This document shows, piece after piece, positions 54,963-63,555 of a DNA stretch of 64,000 bases. The stretch's first letter is position 1; each line of letters opens with the position of its first letter. Position numbers and translations under genes: made by a program. This DNA comes from Clostridia bacterium. GTDB taxonomy: Bacteria > Bacillota > Clostridia > Oscillospirales > Acutalibacteraceae. The stretch covers positions 1 to 64,000 of the forward strand of contig JAFTYU010000005.1 of the NCBI GenBank assembly GCA_017461235.1, given 5' to 3'. The notes below the pieces were generated by a model. It did not search any database and was not told the origin of the DNA. It worked only from the letters and a program-made list of their open reading frames with translations.

Positions 54963-55679
54963 TTATTCCTCCGCTTTATTTTTTAAAAGTAATTCTGCCA
55001 AAACCATATCAAACTCGGTTGTTATCTTAAAATTCATTCTGTCGCCTGTAACAATACCAACATGGTATCCTTTTTCAAGGTACATTCTGCCGGCTTCCAT
55101 ATATGAATCGGTTTCTGCTTGTGTGAGTTTAACCTGTATATCTTTAAACTGTTTTATATTAAAGGTCTGAGGACCCTGATCACAAAAAATTGTTGACCGC
55201 TCGGGTACACAGGTGCTTTCCTTACCGTCTTCGGCAATAAGAACCGTATCTATAGTAGGCAATGACGTTGTCACCATATCATACTCATTAACCATTTTAA
55301 AGTTATCTTCTATTATACGTTGAGAAACAAAGGGTCTTGCACAATCGTGGATACACAGAAAATCTTTGTCAGTAGGTTCTCCGCCTAAATCATTGATTGC
55401 GGCGTTAACGATGTTAACCATCGAAAGAAAACGTGTTTCACCACCTGTGATAATAATAATTTTATCAACATCAACATTATATTCTTTTAAAATATCAAGG
55501 CAATACTCCATCCATTGGGGATTCATTGCAAGAATTACCTTATCAATATCCTTCGATGACAAAAAGGTATTAATTGTTCTCACAACTATTGGTATCTCTG
55601 CTATTTTCAAAAACTGCTTGGGAACTTTACTCTCCATTCGTGAGCCTATTCCCCCTGCTAAAATGCCGGCGTAATTCAT
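54963..55679 (-). CDS. IspD/TarI-family cytidylyltransferase
   Basis: A 238-residue enzyme that couples CTP to an alcohol phosphate. Motifs: ILAGGIGSRMESKVPKQFL (CTP loop), DFLCIHDCARPFV, and FKITTEFDMVLAE at the C-terminus. The segment QWMEYCLDILKEYNVDVDKI resembles TarI (ribitol-5-phosphate cytidylyltransferase) more than IspD, and the LicD and glycerophosphotransferase neighbours point to a surface polymer rather than isoprenoids. I start at ATG 55679 with AAGGAG eight bases upstream. The alcohol is unknown. Confidence 0.85.
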   Translation of the reverse strand: MNYAGILAGGIGSRMESKVPKQFLKIAEIPIVVRTINTFLSSKDIDKVILAMNPQWMEYCLDILKEYNVDVDKIIIITGGETRFLSMVNIVNAAINDLGGEPTDKDFLCIHDCARPFVSQRIIEDNFKMVNEYDMVTTSLPTIDTVLIAEDGKESTCVPERSTIFCDQGPQTFNIKQFKDIQVKLTQAETDSYMEAGRMYLEKGYHVGIVTGDRMNFKITTEFDMVLAELLLKNKAEE

Positions 55680-55693
55680 TGAACACACTCCTT

Positions 55694-57631
55694 TTAATTT
55701 TTAGTTTCTAATTCAAACAGTTCGCCTTTAATATCAACATCCCTGAAAGGGGTTTTGCCACTTTTATCAAAAACATACTTCCCTAAATCTATTCTTGCAA
55801 AATCGTGAGGACAACATCTGTTACTCAGGTTCGGCTTTTGCATATAGTTCGGTCCGTATGCATAATTCAGATAACCTGTATAATCAACAGGGATGGGCGC
55901 CTTGATACCATCGAAATCCACATAAACTGTATCTTCAAGCCCGGCTATCGGCAAGGGGCCGTCTTTAAGTTTTTTGCCGACGGTATCAATAAGCCACCTG
56001 GCATTCTTTTTATTTTTATAAATCTTTGAGAAGAATTCAAAAAGATTGTGATACATCCCCCAAGGGAAAACCTTTAAAACAGGAACAATGAACTTAACAA
56101 TACCGTGATATTTCCTTGCCCAGGGACGATGATTCCATCTCAAAATCACACAGTTATATAAAACACCAAGAATAAATGTGTGAAGCTTCTGGAAAATTTT
56201 AATATTACTCGTCTTGTCATAAATAAGAATATCTATAAATACTCCGTCAGGAAAAACATTGGCATTGGAATACTTTGTAGAAAAATACGTTGATTCAAGC
56301 CTTACTTTTTCTGTTGTATAGTGGCTTCCACTGCCATTAAACGGACCTGAATAGGAAAACTTATCGGAAAGTTGAGTTTTACAAGCCTTTCTGAATTTGT
56401 CATAATCCTTGCGGAGCATACCGATATCAAGGTCATCATCCCAAGGAATAGCACCGCCTGAACGAACCGCACCTAAAAGACTGCCGCCTGCAAGGAAATA
56501 TTTGATGTCATTTTCAACGCAAATTCTATCAATTTCCTTAAGCATTTCAATTTCAAGTGCCTGTATCTGCTCAATTCTGCCACAATAGAAAGCTATATTG
56601 TCAGAAGTATCATACTCAAACTCTGTGAGATAGGATACAATGTGTCTGACCATAATGCTCAAATCAAATTCTGCGGTATTACCCAAGGCATTAAATTTAA
56701 GAGTATTAAGACAGTAGTATCTGTGGCTTATAGCGGAAGACAGCTTCTTTTCAAGCGAAAAAACATCAGAATACGAAAAATAAATCTGCTCTTTGATATC
56801 ACCGACAGTAAGCTCTGTTGAAGCAACATTATAAATATGACCTGTTCTGCCGTGAAAAGCAGTATAAAAAACATCCGAACAAGCATCTCTCACATAAGAT
56901 ACAGAGAAAACATCCTTGCAATCATCATCAGAAATGGTGATGATTTTATTTTTCAACGCTTGTGTGACTATGGATTGAATGTCTATTTTTTTACTGTTAT
57001 AGCAATCAGGTGCAAAAATATTACTGAACCTTAATATATTCAAATCCGCTCCGTCAGAACCAACGGCTTTTCTGCAAAGGCTTTCAATTTCAAGGTAATA
57101 TTCAATTTCAGCAGTTCTTTCGCAATGGTTCTCAAGATAAAAGCTGAATTCGCGCTCTGCTAAAGACGTTGCCGGACTCATATCTGAAAAACTATCAAAA
57201 TCCGGCAAAATTACACTCAAAACAACTCTGCTGTTCTTTGATAATAACAGAACTTTTTTTAATCTTTGAATAATCATATCTTTTTCAGTTAAATCTGTAC
57301 AATCCGCAAAAAAGAAAATAATCTTTTTATCATTTACAGAAGAACTGAAATCATCAGCATTAACTGCATCTATTCCGGCTTGAGCGATAGTGTTTTTTCT
57401 GTATTCTGACTCCGTAATATCACAAAGGTAGGTAACCTTGTCGAAGACAGGATATTTTACGTTTGCTTTTTTCAAAGCAAACATAAAATAATCGCAGAGA
57501 AAACTATTGTCCCCTGCTACTAACGCAGCAGAATATTTATTATTCTTTTTTTGGGCGCGAAGGGATTTAAAATGCGGATACAGTGCCTCGGCAGACATTA
57601 TCTGCTCATCTGTTACAACTAAATTTTTCAT
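55694..57631 (-). CDS. LicD family phosphotransferase, paralogue of the 51.8-kb gene
   Basis: A 645-residue protein of the same architecture as the gene at 51802: an N-terminal degenerate SDR-like domain (LNILRFSNIFAPDC, IYNVASTELTVGDIKEQIYFSYSD) and a C-terminal LicD domain with LAGGSLLGAVRSGGAIPW and DDDLDIGM near 381-405. The two share order, length and motifs but differ throughout, so the duplication is old. Nothing suggests it is broken. It is 21 bases downstream of the glycerophosphotransferase gene and 14 upstream of the cytidylyltransferase, so it likely uses their CDP-alcohol product. Confidence 0.85.
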   Translation of the reverse strand: MKNLVVTDEQIMSAEALYPHFKSLRAQKKNNKYSAALVAGDNSFLCDYFMFALKKANVKYPVFDKVTYLCDITESEYRKNTIAQAGIDAVNADDFSSSVNDKKIIFFFADCTDLTEKDMIIQRLKKVLLLSKNSRVVLSVILPDFDSFSDMSPATSLAEREFSFYLENHCERTAEIEYYLEIESLCRKAVGSDGADLNILRFSNIFAPDCYNSKKIDIQSIVTQALKNKIITISDDDCKDVFSVSYVRDACSDVFYTAFHGRTGHIYNVASTELTVGDIKEQIYFSYSDVFSLEKKLSSAISHRYYCLNTLKFNALGNTAEFDLSIMVRHIVSYLTEFEYDTSDNIAFYCGRIEQIQALEIEMLKEIDRICVENDIKYFLAGGSLLGAVRSGGAIPWDDDLDIGMLRKDYDKFRKACKTQLSDKFSYSGPFNGSGSHYTTEKVRLESTYFSTKYSNANVFPDGVFIDILIYDKTSNIKIFQKLHTFILGVLYNCVILRWNHRPWARKYHGIVKFIVPVLKVFPWGMYHNLFEFFSKIYKNKKNARWLIDTVGKKLKDGPLPIAGLEDTVYVDFDGIKAPIPVDYTGYLNYAYGPNYMQKPNLSNRCCPHDFARIDLGKYVFDKSGKTPFRDVDIKGELFELETKN

Positions 57632-57652
57632 TTAAATGCTATCCTTAAACTC

Positions 57653-58774
57653 TTATAACATAGATGCGATATCAGCAGCCATCTTTTCTGTACAATTTTC
57701 GGTATCGGTTATCATCCCGCTGATAAATTTATTGAGATATTCATAATCATAAGGAAGCTCTAAGCTTTCAACAAGTTTTTTTGCATCAGATTCCTTATAT
57801 CCCGGCAGGACGTCATATTCAATAGCAAGACCGCGTTTTTCTCTATAGTTATCCATATCATAATTATAGAAATAAACGGGTATCCCCTTTATGCCCGCCT
57901 CGTATATCATACATGAGTAGTCACTAATAAATTTATCGGCGCAAGTAAGCATCTGGAAGGTCGAAAAGCGTTTATCCGTTATAACGCGCTCATCACCAAG
58001 AATCGCTGCAGAAAGCGGATGAAGTTTTACAACAAGATTATATTTCTCAAAATCAAAACATTCAATCAGTTTACGTAAATGCTCGTCGAATCGATCTTCT
58101 TTCTTTCTGAAAGTAGGGGCATAAACAACTGTTTCCTTTTCTGCAAGCTGCGGATATTCTTTATAAATAGCCGCTTTTGTTTTTGCTATATAATCTTCGC
58201 TGGTAAGTAAATCAACACGCGGAAGTGTAAAAATCCTGAATTTTGATGCGTCGGCATTAAAACCTTCCATTAAAACCTCTTTATATTCTTCACCTGCGCA
58301 ATAGATAACATCATAATTCTTGTGCATCTTCATAGTCTCAGCGATTGTCCCGGAAGAACCTTCTTCTTTTCCGACAATCTGCCAACCGAATTTTTTTAAT
58401 TTACCGATGGAATGCCATATCTGAACAATTTTCAGACTTTTCTTATGGTTTAAAATACTGACAACAGGACTGTAACTATCAAGAACGCAAACAGAAGATG
58501 TTGCAAGGTGATACATCTGAGTAAACATATGAAAACCATATGAAATTTTTGTAAAAAGAGTGGAATTAACACCGCCATCAAGCGTTCTGCACAAATAGAC
58601 GACTTCAACACCGTGAGCGGATTTTAACTCATCACCCAACATACGAAAATCATTGCTTATATTGTTTGATTGTCGACTAATCATAACCACCTTACGGCGG
58701 TGTTTCAACAACTTAAAAAACATATAAACAAAGTTAAGTAACCATATAAAAATTTTCAAAATCAATCGTTTCAA
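57653..58774 (-). CDS. CDP-glycerol glycerophosphotransferase family protein
   Basis: A 373-residue TagB/TagF-type transferase that adds a phospho-polyol from a CDP donor to a membrane-linked acceptor. It has an N-terminal hydrophobic helix (ILKIFIWLLNFVYMFF), then IVQIWHSIGKLKKFGW, VYAPTFRKKEDRF, VVKLHPLS and the donor-site FISDYSCMIYEAGIKGIPVYFY. I choose a TTG start at 58774, eight bases after GGAG; a GTG at 58783 abuts that site. First gene of the operon that continues into licD, the cytidylyltransferase and the dehydrogenase. Confidence 0.86.
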   Translation of the reverse strand: MKRLILKIFIWLLNFVYMFFKLLKHRRKVVMISRQSNNISNDFRMLGDELKSAHGVEVVYLCRTLDGGVNSTLFTKISYGFHMFTQMYHLATSSVCVLDSYSPVVSILNHKKSLKIVQIWHSIGKLKKFGWQIVGKEEGSSGTIAETMKMHKNYDVIYCAGEEYKEVLMEGFNADASKFRIFTLPRVDLLTSEDYIAKTKAAIYKEYPQLAEKETVVYAPTFRKKEDRFDEHLRKLIECFDFEKYNLVVKLHPLSAAILGDERVITDKRFSTFQMLTCADKFISDYSCMIYEAGIKGIPVYFYNYDMDNYREKRGLAIEYDVLPGYKESDAKKLVESLELPYDYEYLNKFISGMITDTENCTEKMAADIASML

Positions 58775-58817
58775 ACAAAACACTCCAAATGGCGTTCAAA
58801 CGCCTTTCAACGATTTA

Positions 58818-58846
58818 ATCATACTACAAAACAATAGTTATTTCAA
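58818..58846 (-). promoter_or_regulatory. Promoter of the polymer operon
   Basis: Minus-strand TTGAAA (58846-58841), 17 bases, TATGAT (58823-58818), upstream of the glycerophosphotransferase gene. The leader holds a small GGCGTT-TG-AACGCC palindrome just before the ribosome site. Confidence 0.7.
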
Positions 58847-58871
58847 GTGTTTTCGCGGTAATGTATCAAAA

Positions 58872-58899
58872 CCTCTGCCGATATAAAAAACGGCAGAGG
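58872..58899 (-). terminator. Terminator of the acyltransferase gene
   Basis: Stem CCTCTGCCG / CGGCAGAGG with a 10-base loop, followed on the minus strand by TTTTGATAC. The loop itself contains a T-run. Confidence 0.75.
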
Positions 58900-58905
58900 A
58901 AAAGA

Positions 58906-60006
58906 TTATTTTCTGAACACCAAACCTTTAACCGAAGGTGAAATTTTACCCCATATTGCCTTTACAACGGTAACAATAATCTCTGCGGCAACAGCAACCA
59001 ATATCGAGACAACCAAATAAATAAGCAATGTTTTTTCAGGAGAAAGTTCAGGAGCAACGGTATTAATAAGAAACGCAACATATCGGTGGTTAAGATATAA
59101 CACAAGTGAAAATCTTCCCAAAAGTGAACATATCTTCATAGGTAAAATATTCTGAACACCTGTCAGACCACTCAACATTATAAAACAGATAAAGAACGTA
59201 ACAATAACCGCAATATAATCAAAACGATTTTTGCCTTCGAACTGCATTATAACAAGCAGTAAACCAATTAAACCAAGCTCACCAAGCCACAAAAGAGCTT
59301 TGAAAGGTTTTGTCAGAGTAATATTGCTCGCCTGTAATCTATCAATCATCGCACCGATAAAGCACCCAAGGCAAAGCCCTGCAATAGCTCGCATTATGCC
59401 GTAATTAAGGTAACCACTCCAACCAAGGCTATTAAGCGTGCCCTTTTCCTGAGAAGAAATAGCATAAATAATTACAGGAATAACAAGAGAGCCGATATTT
59501 ACAAACCAATCCTTATGTTTTAATAATACTGGGAAAATTATAGCCATCGCCACAATCATTGCGGAAAGATACCATGTGGGCCCGTTATAAATTGTACCAA
59601 AATCAACGCCTGTATTATGGAGAAGCAAAACTTCGTTAATTGATAAAACAGACCCCTTAAGGAAGTCAATAATGCTCTGGTCTTTTTCTATAAAAAACGA
59701 GAATTGACGTACAATAAAAGCTGCGATAAACGAGAAAACAAAATACGGATAAAAGGATTTAATCTTATTTATAAGAAAATCGGCGGTACTTTTACCCAAA
59801 CGGGTTACATCAAACTTTCTTGATGACTTGACCATTAAAAAACCGGATATAATAAAGAAAAACTCAACACCCGTAAATCCGTATGGCAATATCGTTATGC
59901 CAGCCGTACTGATTGCCGTCAGGTTTTTAGTATGATAAAGAACAATGATTATGGAAAAAATGAATTTTAACAAATCAATTTCCGGATTAATTTTCCTTTT
60001 GCTCAT
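58906..60006 (-). CDS. Acyltransferase family 3 membrane protein (OafA-like)
   Basis: A 366-residue polytopic membrane protein of the acyltransferase-3 family with about ten helices. The N-terminus has EIDLLKFIFSIIIVLYHT, in which the usual catalytic R/H pair region gives the His of LYHT, followed by FFIISGFLMV. Such enzymes O-acetylate surface polysaccharides or wall polymers. It has GGAGG before ATG 60006, its own strong promoter and terminator, so it is transcribed apart from the downstream polymer operon, although the location suggests it acts on the same material. Confidence 0.86.
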   Translation of the reverse strand: MSKRKINPEIDLLKFIFSIIIVLYHTKNLTAISTAGITILPYGFTGVEFFFIISGFLMVKSSRKFDVTRLGKSTADFLINKIKSFYPYFVFSFIAAFIVRQFSFFIEKDQSIIDFLKGSVLSINEVLLLHNTGVDFGTIYNGPTWYLSAMIVAMAIIFPVLLKHKDWFVNIGSLVIPVIIYAISSQEKGTLNSLGWSGYLNYGIMRAIAGLCLGCFIGAMIDRLQASNITLTKPFKALLWLGELGLIGLLLVIMQFEGKNRFDYIAVIVTFFICFIMLSGLTGVQNILPMKICSLLGRFSLVLYLNHRYVAFLINTVAPELSPEKTLLIYLVVSILVAVAAEIIVTVVKAIWGKISPSVKGLVFRK

Positions 60007-60034
60007 AATGACCTCCAAATATGAATATAGTATT

Positions 60035-60063
60035 ATTTTACCCTACATACAAACTATTGTCAA
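60035..60063 (-). promoter_or_regulatory. Promoter of the acyltransferase gene
   Basis: Minus-strand TTGACA (60063-60058), 17 bases, TAAAAT (60040-60035), 29 bases before the ATG. Confidence 0.85.
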
Positions 60064-60078
60064 TAAAGGTAATAAAAA

Positions 60079-60106
60079 CAACTCCCTGCCAAACAGCAAG
60101 GAGTTG
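60079..60106 (-). terminator. Terminator of rplM-rpsI
   Basis: On the minus strand CAACTCCTTGC pairs with GCAGGGAGTTG across a six-base loop and is followed by TTTTTATT. Confidence 0.88.
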
Positions 60107-60123
60107 AGAAAACCAAAAAGAAA

Positions 60124-60522
60124 TTATCTCTTTGAGAACTGAGGTGCACGACGAGCGCCTTTGAGACCGTATTTCTTTCTTTCTTTCATTCTGGGGTCAC
60201 GTGTAAGGAGACCTGCTTTTTTGAGAACGGGACGAACATCGTCTTCAGACTGAAGAAGTGCTCTTGCAATACCGTGACGGATTGCACCTGCCTGACCTGT
60301 AACGCCACCGCCGTTTACGCGGCAAACAACATCGTATTTGTCGAGACTCTCTGTAAGAGCAAGAGGCTGACGAACGATAAGTTTGAGTGTTTCAAGACCG
60401 AAATAATCGTCGATATCTCTATCGTTGATTGTAACTTTGCCTGTGCCGGGATATACACGAACACGAGCAACTGATTTTTTTCTTCTACCTGTGCCGTAGA
60501 AATATGATTTGCTTTCGTACAT
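60124..60522 (-). CDS. rpsI: 30S ribosomal protein S9
   Basis: A 132-residue ribosomal protein with the S9 signatures [36 protein letters not shown] and the C-terminal [11 protein letters not shown] tail that reaches the P-site tRNA anticodon. It follows rplM by 17 bases with GGAGG before its ATG. Confidence 0.97.
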   Translation of the reverse strand: MYESKSYFYGTGRRKKSVARVRVYPGTGKVTINDRDIDDYFGLETLKLIVRQPLALTESLDKYDVVCRVNGGGVTGQAGAIRHGIARALLQSEDDVRPVLKKAGLLTRDPRMKERKKYGLKGARRAPQFSKR

Positions 60523-60539
60523 AATAGTTGCCTCCTCCC

Positions 60540-60965
60540 TTAAAATTCTCTAACGATAGGCTTCTGAGCTGCCTGTTCGTGCTCTGCACCTGCATATACA
60601 CGAAGACGAGCCATTGCTGCTCTACCGATAGTGTTATCGGGAAGCATACCCTTAACGGCTTTCTGAACTGCAAATTCGGGTTTTTCTTTCATAAGAATAC
60701 CGTATTTAACAGATTTCATATTGCCGATGTAGCCTGTGTGATGATGATAATATTTGTCCTCAAGCTTGTTACCTGTGAGAACTACTTTTGCAGCGTTGAT
60801 GATGATAACGCTATCGCCGCAATCTGCGTGAGGAGCGAATGTGGGTTTGTGTTTACCGCGAAGAAGAACAGCGGCCTCAACAGCAACTTCGCCGAGAGTT
60901 CTGCCTTCTGCGTCAAGAACATACCACTGGCGCTCGGTTTTGCCTTTAGGCATATAAGTAGACAT
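60540..60965 (-). CDS. rplM: 50S ribosomal protein L13
   Basis: A 141-residue ribosomal protein with the L13 features [48 protein letters not shown] and [22 protein letters not shown] start at ATG 60965 (MSTYMPKG), which has GGAGG eight bases upstream; the open frame extends 21 residues into the leader without support. The mRNA leader of about 45 bases carries a GGGG/CCCC hairpin before the ribosome site, where L13 autoregulatory leaders are found in other Firmicutes. Confidence 0.97.
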   Translation of the reverse strand: MSTYMPKGKTERQWYVLDAEGRTLGEVAVEAAVLLRGKHKPTFAPHADCGDSVIIINAAKVVLTGNKLEDKYYHHHTGYIGNMKSVKYGILMKEKPEFAVQKAVKGMLPDNTIGRAAMARLRVYAGAEHEQAAQKPIVREF

Positions 60966-61018
60966 AACAGTTACCTCCGATATAGTTTCGGGGCATAAAA
61001 ACCCCGCATTGCCTTGAT

Positions 61019-61047
61019 ATATTATCACAGCAATGCGGAGATGTCAA
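61019..61047 (-). promoter_or_regulatory. Promoter of rplM-rpsI
   Basis: Minus-strand TTGACA (61047-61042), 17 bases, TAATAT (61024-61019) within TGTGATAATAT. Strong site for a ribosomal protein operon. Confidence 0.85.
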
Positions 61048-61167
61048 CACTTTTTTTAGGAAATTTTTATATACCAAACTCAATCTCGCGTTTTCTCGTT
61101 TTTTCTCATTATTTCACCACTTTTTCTCTCGTGGCAAATTTGAAAAAGTAACCAATTTAATGATTAT

Positions 61168-62574
61168 TTATTTGGCGAGTTTGCTATAATCCTTAACGAT
61201 ATCAATTCTGTTCTTTCTGCGTTTTCTGCGTTCACGTTCCTTTTTAGTGCCAAAGAATAAAACTATAAGGATAACCACTATAATTATAACTGCTATAATG
61301 AACGCTTTTGAGCTCATAATTTTTTCGAGCCAGTTGAACATAGCCCAAAGATAGTTCTTTTTAACATTATCCTGAGCAACAACCGTTAACGAAGCAATAT
61401 GAACACCATCATAAACGATATCAGCCTTGCCGATAACGTCACCTTTTTTAACTGGTGCATCTATTTCTTGGGGAAAGCCTTCCGCAAACTCAATCTGCAT
61501 ATTATCAATATCGATATCTCTGTGAACAACTGCACTGATACTGTTCTGCGGTACCAAGGCAACGTAATCATTTCCTCTGCCGTATTTAACAGCAACCTCA
61601 CCGACATTATATGAAGAATCCGCAAGTTCTTTGATTTTAATATTTGAAAAAGCCCACCTTAACATATACCGACACATAAGATACGCTGTATTTCTGTATT
61701 CACCATCGGCTACGTATTTATCATTGCCTTTCATAGCGATAGAAATATAAGTATAACCATCCTTTGTGGCACTTGAAATCAGGCAACATCCGGCTTTATC
61801 TGTTGTGCCCGTTTTCAAACCGACGGCACCCTCATAATAATAGTAAGAATAACTGTTCAGCAAAGGGTTAGTATTATAAAGATAACGGATATCACTTTCG
61901 TTGGTTGCCGGCATTGTTTTACCGTATTTTGACGAAATCTGTCTTATAACGTCATTTTCAAGAGCCTTTTTCGCGATAAGATACATATCATTTGCGGTTG
62001 TATGATTCTGTTTATCGCTTTCAAAACCCGCAACACTCGTATCATCGAGCCCGTGTGCATTTGCAAAATATGTATCTTTGCAACCTAATTCCTTAACATA
62101 AGCATTCATATCGGCAACAAAAGCAGCTTCATCACCATTACCGAAATACTCTGCCAAAACCTGAGCAGCATCGTTACCGCTGACAAGGAAAAGACAATAA
62201 AGAAGCATTTCAACAGTGACTTTCTCCCCTGCTTTGAGCCCTGCAATAGAACTGCCCGTACCCAGCAAGCTGTCAATCGCCTTTTCGGAACAGGTTATAA
62301 CAGTCTGCATATCATCACATTTTGAAAGGGCAACAAGAGCAGTAGTTATTTTGGCAAGCGATGCGGGTGCAGTAATAACATCAGCATTTTTACTGTAAAT
62401 GACGGTATCGGTATCTGCGTTAACAAGTAATGCGATATCCGTTTCATAATCAGGTGCATCAATATCGTAATAACCATTGGCGGTTTTGACTGCATTTTCT
62501 TCAGTAGCGGAGCCTATAACCGAAAACGGAAGTGTAAACAATAAACAAAATATTAAAATCAGTAATTTTTTCAT
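61168..62574 (-). CDS. D-alanyl-D-alanine carboxypeptidase (DacF/DacA-like)
   Basis: A 468-residue penicillin-binding D,D-carboxypeptidase that trims the fifth residue from peptidoglycan stem peptides. It has a signal peptide (1-23), the active-site SxxK as ASLAK (Ser 72), SGN near 133 and KTG in GLKTGTTDKAG. After a C-terminal beta domain there is a membrane anchor (AFIIAVIIIVVILIVLFFG) with a very basic tail, instead of the usual amphipathic helix. I start at ATG 62574, six bases after GGTGAT. The role could be vegetative or spore-cortex related. Confidence 0.9.
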   Translation of the reverse strand: MKKLLILIFCLLFTLPFSVIGSATEENAVKTANGYYDIDAPDYETDIALLVNADTDTVIYSKNADVITAPASLAKITTALVALSKCDDMQTVITCSEKAIDSLLGTGSSIAGLKAGEKVTVEMLLYCLFLVSGNDAAQVLAEYFGNGDEAAFVADMNAYVKELGCKDTYFANAHGLDDTSVAGFESDKQNHTTANDMYLIAKKALENDVIRQISSKYGKTMPATNESDIRYLYNTNPLLNSYSYYYYEGAVGLKTGTTDKAGCCLISSATKDGYTYISIAMKGNDKYVADGEYRNTAYLMCRYMLRWAFSNIKIKELADSSYNVGEVAVKYGRGNDYVALVPQNSISAVVHRDIDIDNMQIEFAEGFPQEIDAPVKKGDVIGKADIVYDGVHIASLTVVAQDNVKKNYLWAMFNWLEKIMSSKAFIIAVIIIVVILIVLFFGTKKERERRKRRKNRIDIVKDYSKLAK

Positions 62575-62684
62575 AGACAATCACCGTTAAATGTTATAAA
62601 ATAGAATAAATAATAATTTTCTACATTATATCATTTCTTTCGACAGAATAAAATAGTATATTAAAAAAAAAGGAGAATAAAATT

Positions 62685-63380
62685 ATGGTTTTTGTAACAG
62701 GTGATACTCACGGCGATCCTAAAAGGTTGTCTAAAAGCGTTTTAAAGAACCTTAACGAAGGTGATACGCTTATTGTATGCGGTGATTTCGGCTTCATCTG
62801 GGACAGATCAAAAGCAGAACAAAAAATTCTTAAATCACTCTCGAAGAGAAAATATAATATATGCTTTATAGACGGTACGCACGAGAACTTTGAGCTTTTA
62901 AATGCTTATCCAACCACCAACTGGAACGGCGGCAAGGTTCACCAGATATCTGATAACATATATCACCTTATGCGTGGTCAGATTTTCACTATTGACGGGT
63001 TGAAAATCTTTACAATGGGCGGCGGCGAAAGTCCTGATTTGGAATCACGTATTGAAGACAACCCTTGGTTAAAATATGAAATTCCTTCAAAAGAAGATTT
63101 GCTTGAAGGTGCTGCCAATCTCGAAAAACACGATTGCAAAATTGACGTCATTATAACTCACGAGCCATCCTCCACAATCAAAGGTTTCCTGAAACTCGGT
63201 GAAAGTGATGCAGTTCGTGTGACAACCCTTAACGCGTACTTTGATGAACTCTCAAAATGCAGCGAATTCGGCCGTTGGTTCTTTGGCAGCCTTCACCTTG
63301 ACAAATACATCTCAAACACCTATATCGGTGTTCACAAGGCTATTGTAAATGCACACACGGGTGAAAGGGTTTACTTTTAA
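62685..63380 (+). CDS. Metallophosphoesterase family protein
   Basis: A 231-residue cytoplasmic phosphoesterase. Metal-binding motifs are GDTHGD (6-11), CGDFGF, DGTHENF where Asn of the usual GNHE is replaced by Thr, ITHEPSS and FGSLHLD. The GTHEN motif is the variant found in a Clostridia subgroup of this fold. Substrate unknown. AAAGGAG lies nine bases before the ATG. Monocistronic, ending in a shared terminator. Confidence 0.83.
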   Translation: MVFVTGDTHGDPKRLSKSVLKNLNEGDTLIVCGDFGFIWDRSKAEQKILKSLSKRKYNICFIDGTHENFELLNAYPTTNWNGGKVHQISDNIYHLMRGQIFTIDGLKIFTMGGGESPDLESRIEDNPWLKYEIPSKEDLLEGAANLEKHDCKIDVIITHEPSSTIKGFLKLGESDAVRVTTLNAYFDELSKCSEFGRWFFGSLHLDKYISNTYIGVHKAIVNAHTGERVYF

Positions 63381-63389
63381 TAATATAAA

Positions 63390-63427
63390 AATGTGTATTG
63401 AGAAATTACTCTCAATACACATTTTCT
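63390..63427. terminator. Bidirectional terminator
   Basis: Perfect 13-bp stem AATGTGTATTGAG / CTCAATACACATT with an eight-base loop and T-runs on both sides, between the convergent phosphoesterase and spoVM genes. Confidence 0.9.
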
Positions 63428-63428
63428 T

Positions 63429-63503
63429 TTAATCCTTTATCCCGAACATAAACTTCAATACACCCCGTAAAAATTTGGGACTCTGGTAAACTACAACTTT
63501 CAT
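63429..63503 (-). CDS. spoVM: Stage V sporulation protein M, 24 residues
   Basis: A 24-codon gene too short for normal gene callers. The product reads MKVVVYQSPKFL followed by RGVLKFMFGIKD and matches the SpoVM pattern of a short amphipathic helix with conserved PKFLxGxxxxMxG and a C-terminal KD; B. subtilis SpoVM is 26 residues. SpoVM recognises the convex forespore membrane and recruits SpoIVA to anchor the spore coat. AAGGAG lies about ten bases before the ATG, a terminator follows the stop codon, and rsgA is directly upstream on the same strand. In B. subtilis spoVM is also close to rsgA, which supports the call. Confidence 0.85.
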   Translation of the reverse strand: MKVVVYQSPKFLRGVLKFMFGIKD

Positions 63504-63555
63504 AAATCACCACTCCTTTTCGTTTACTACATAATATGAGTGGTTAGAAAAAGTG

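Noticed and set aside
54963..55679. IspD of the MEP isoprenoid pathway
   Set aside because: The family overlaps, but TarI-like sequence features and LicD/glycerophosphotransferase neighbours make a CDP-alcohol role more likely; MEP function cannot be fully excluded.
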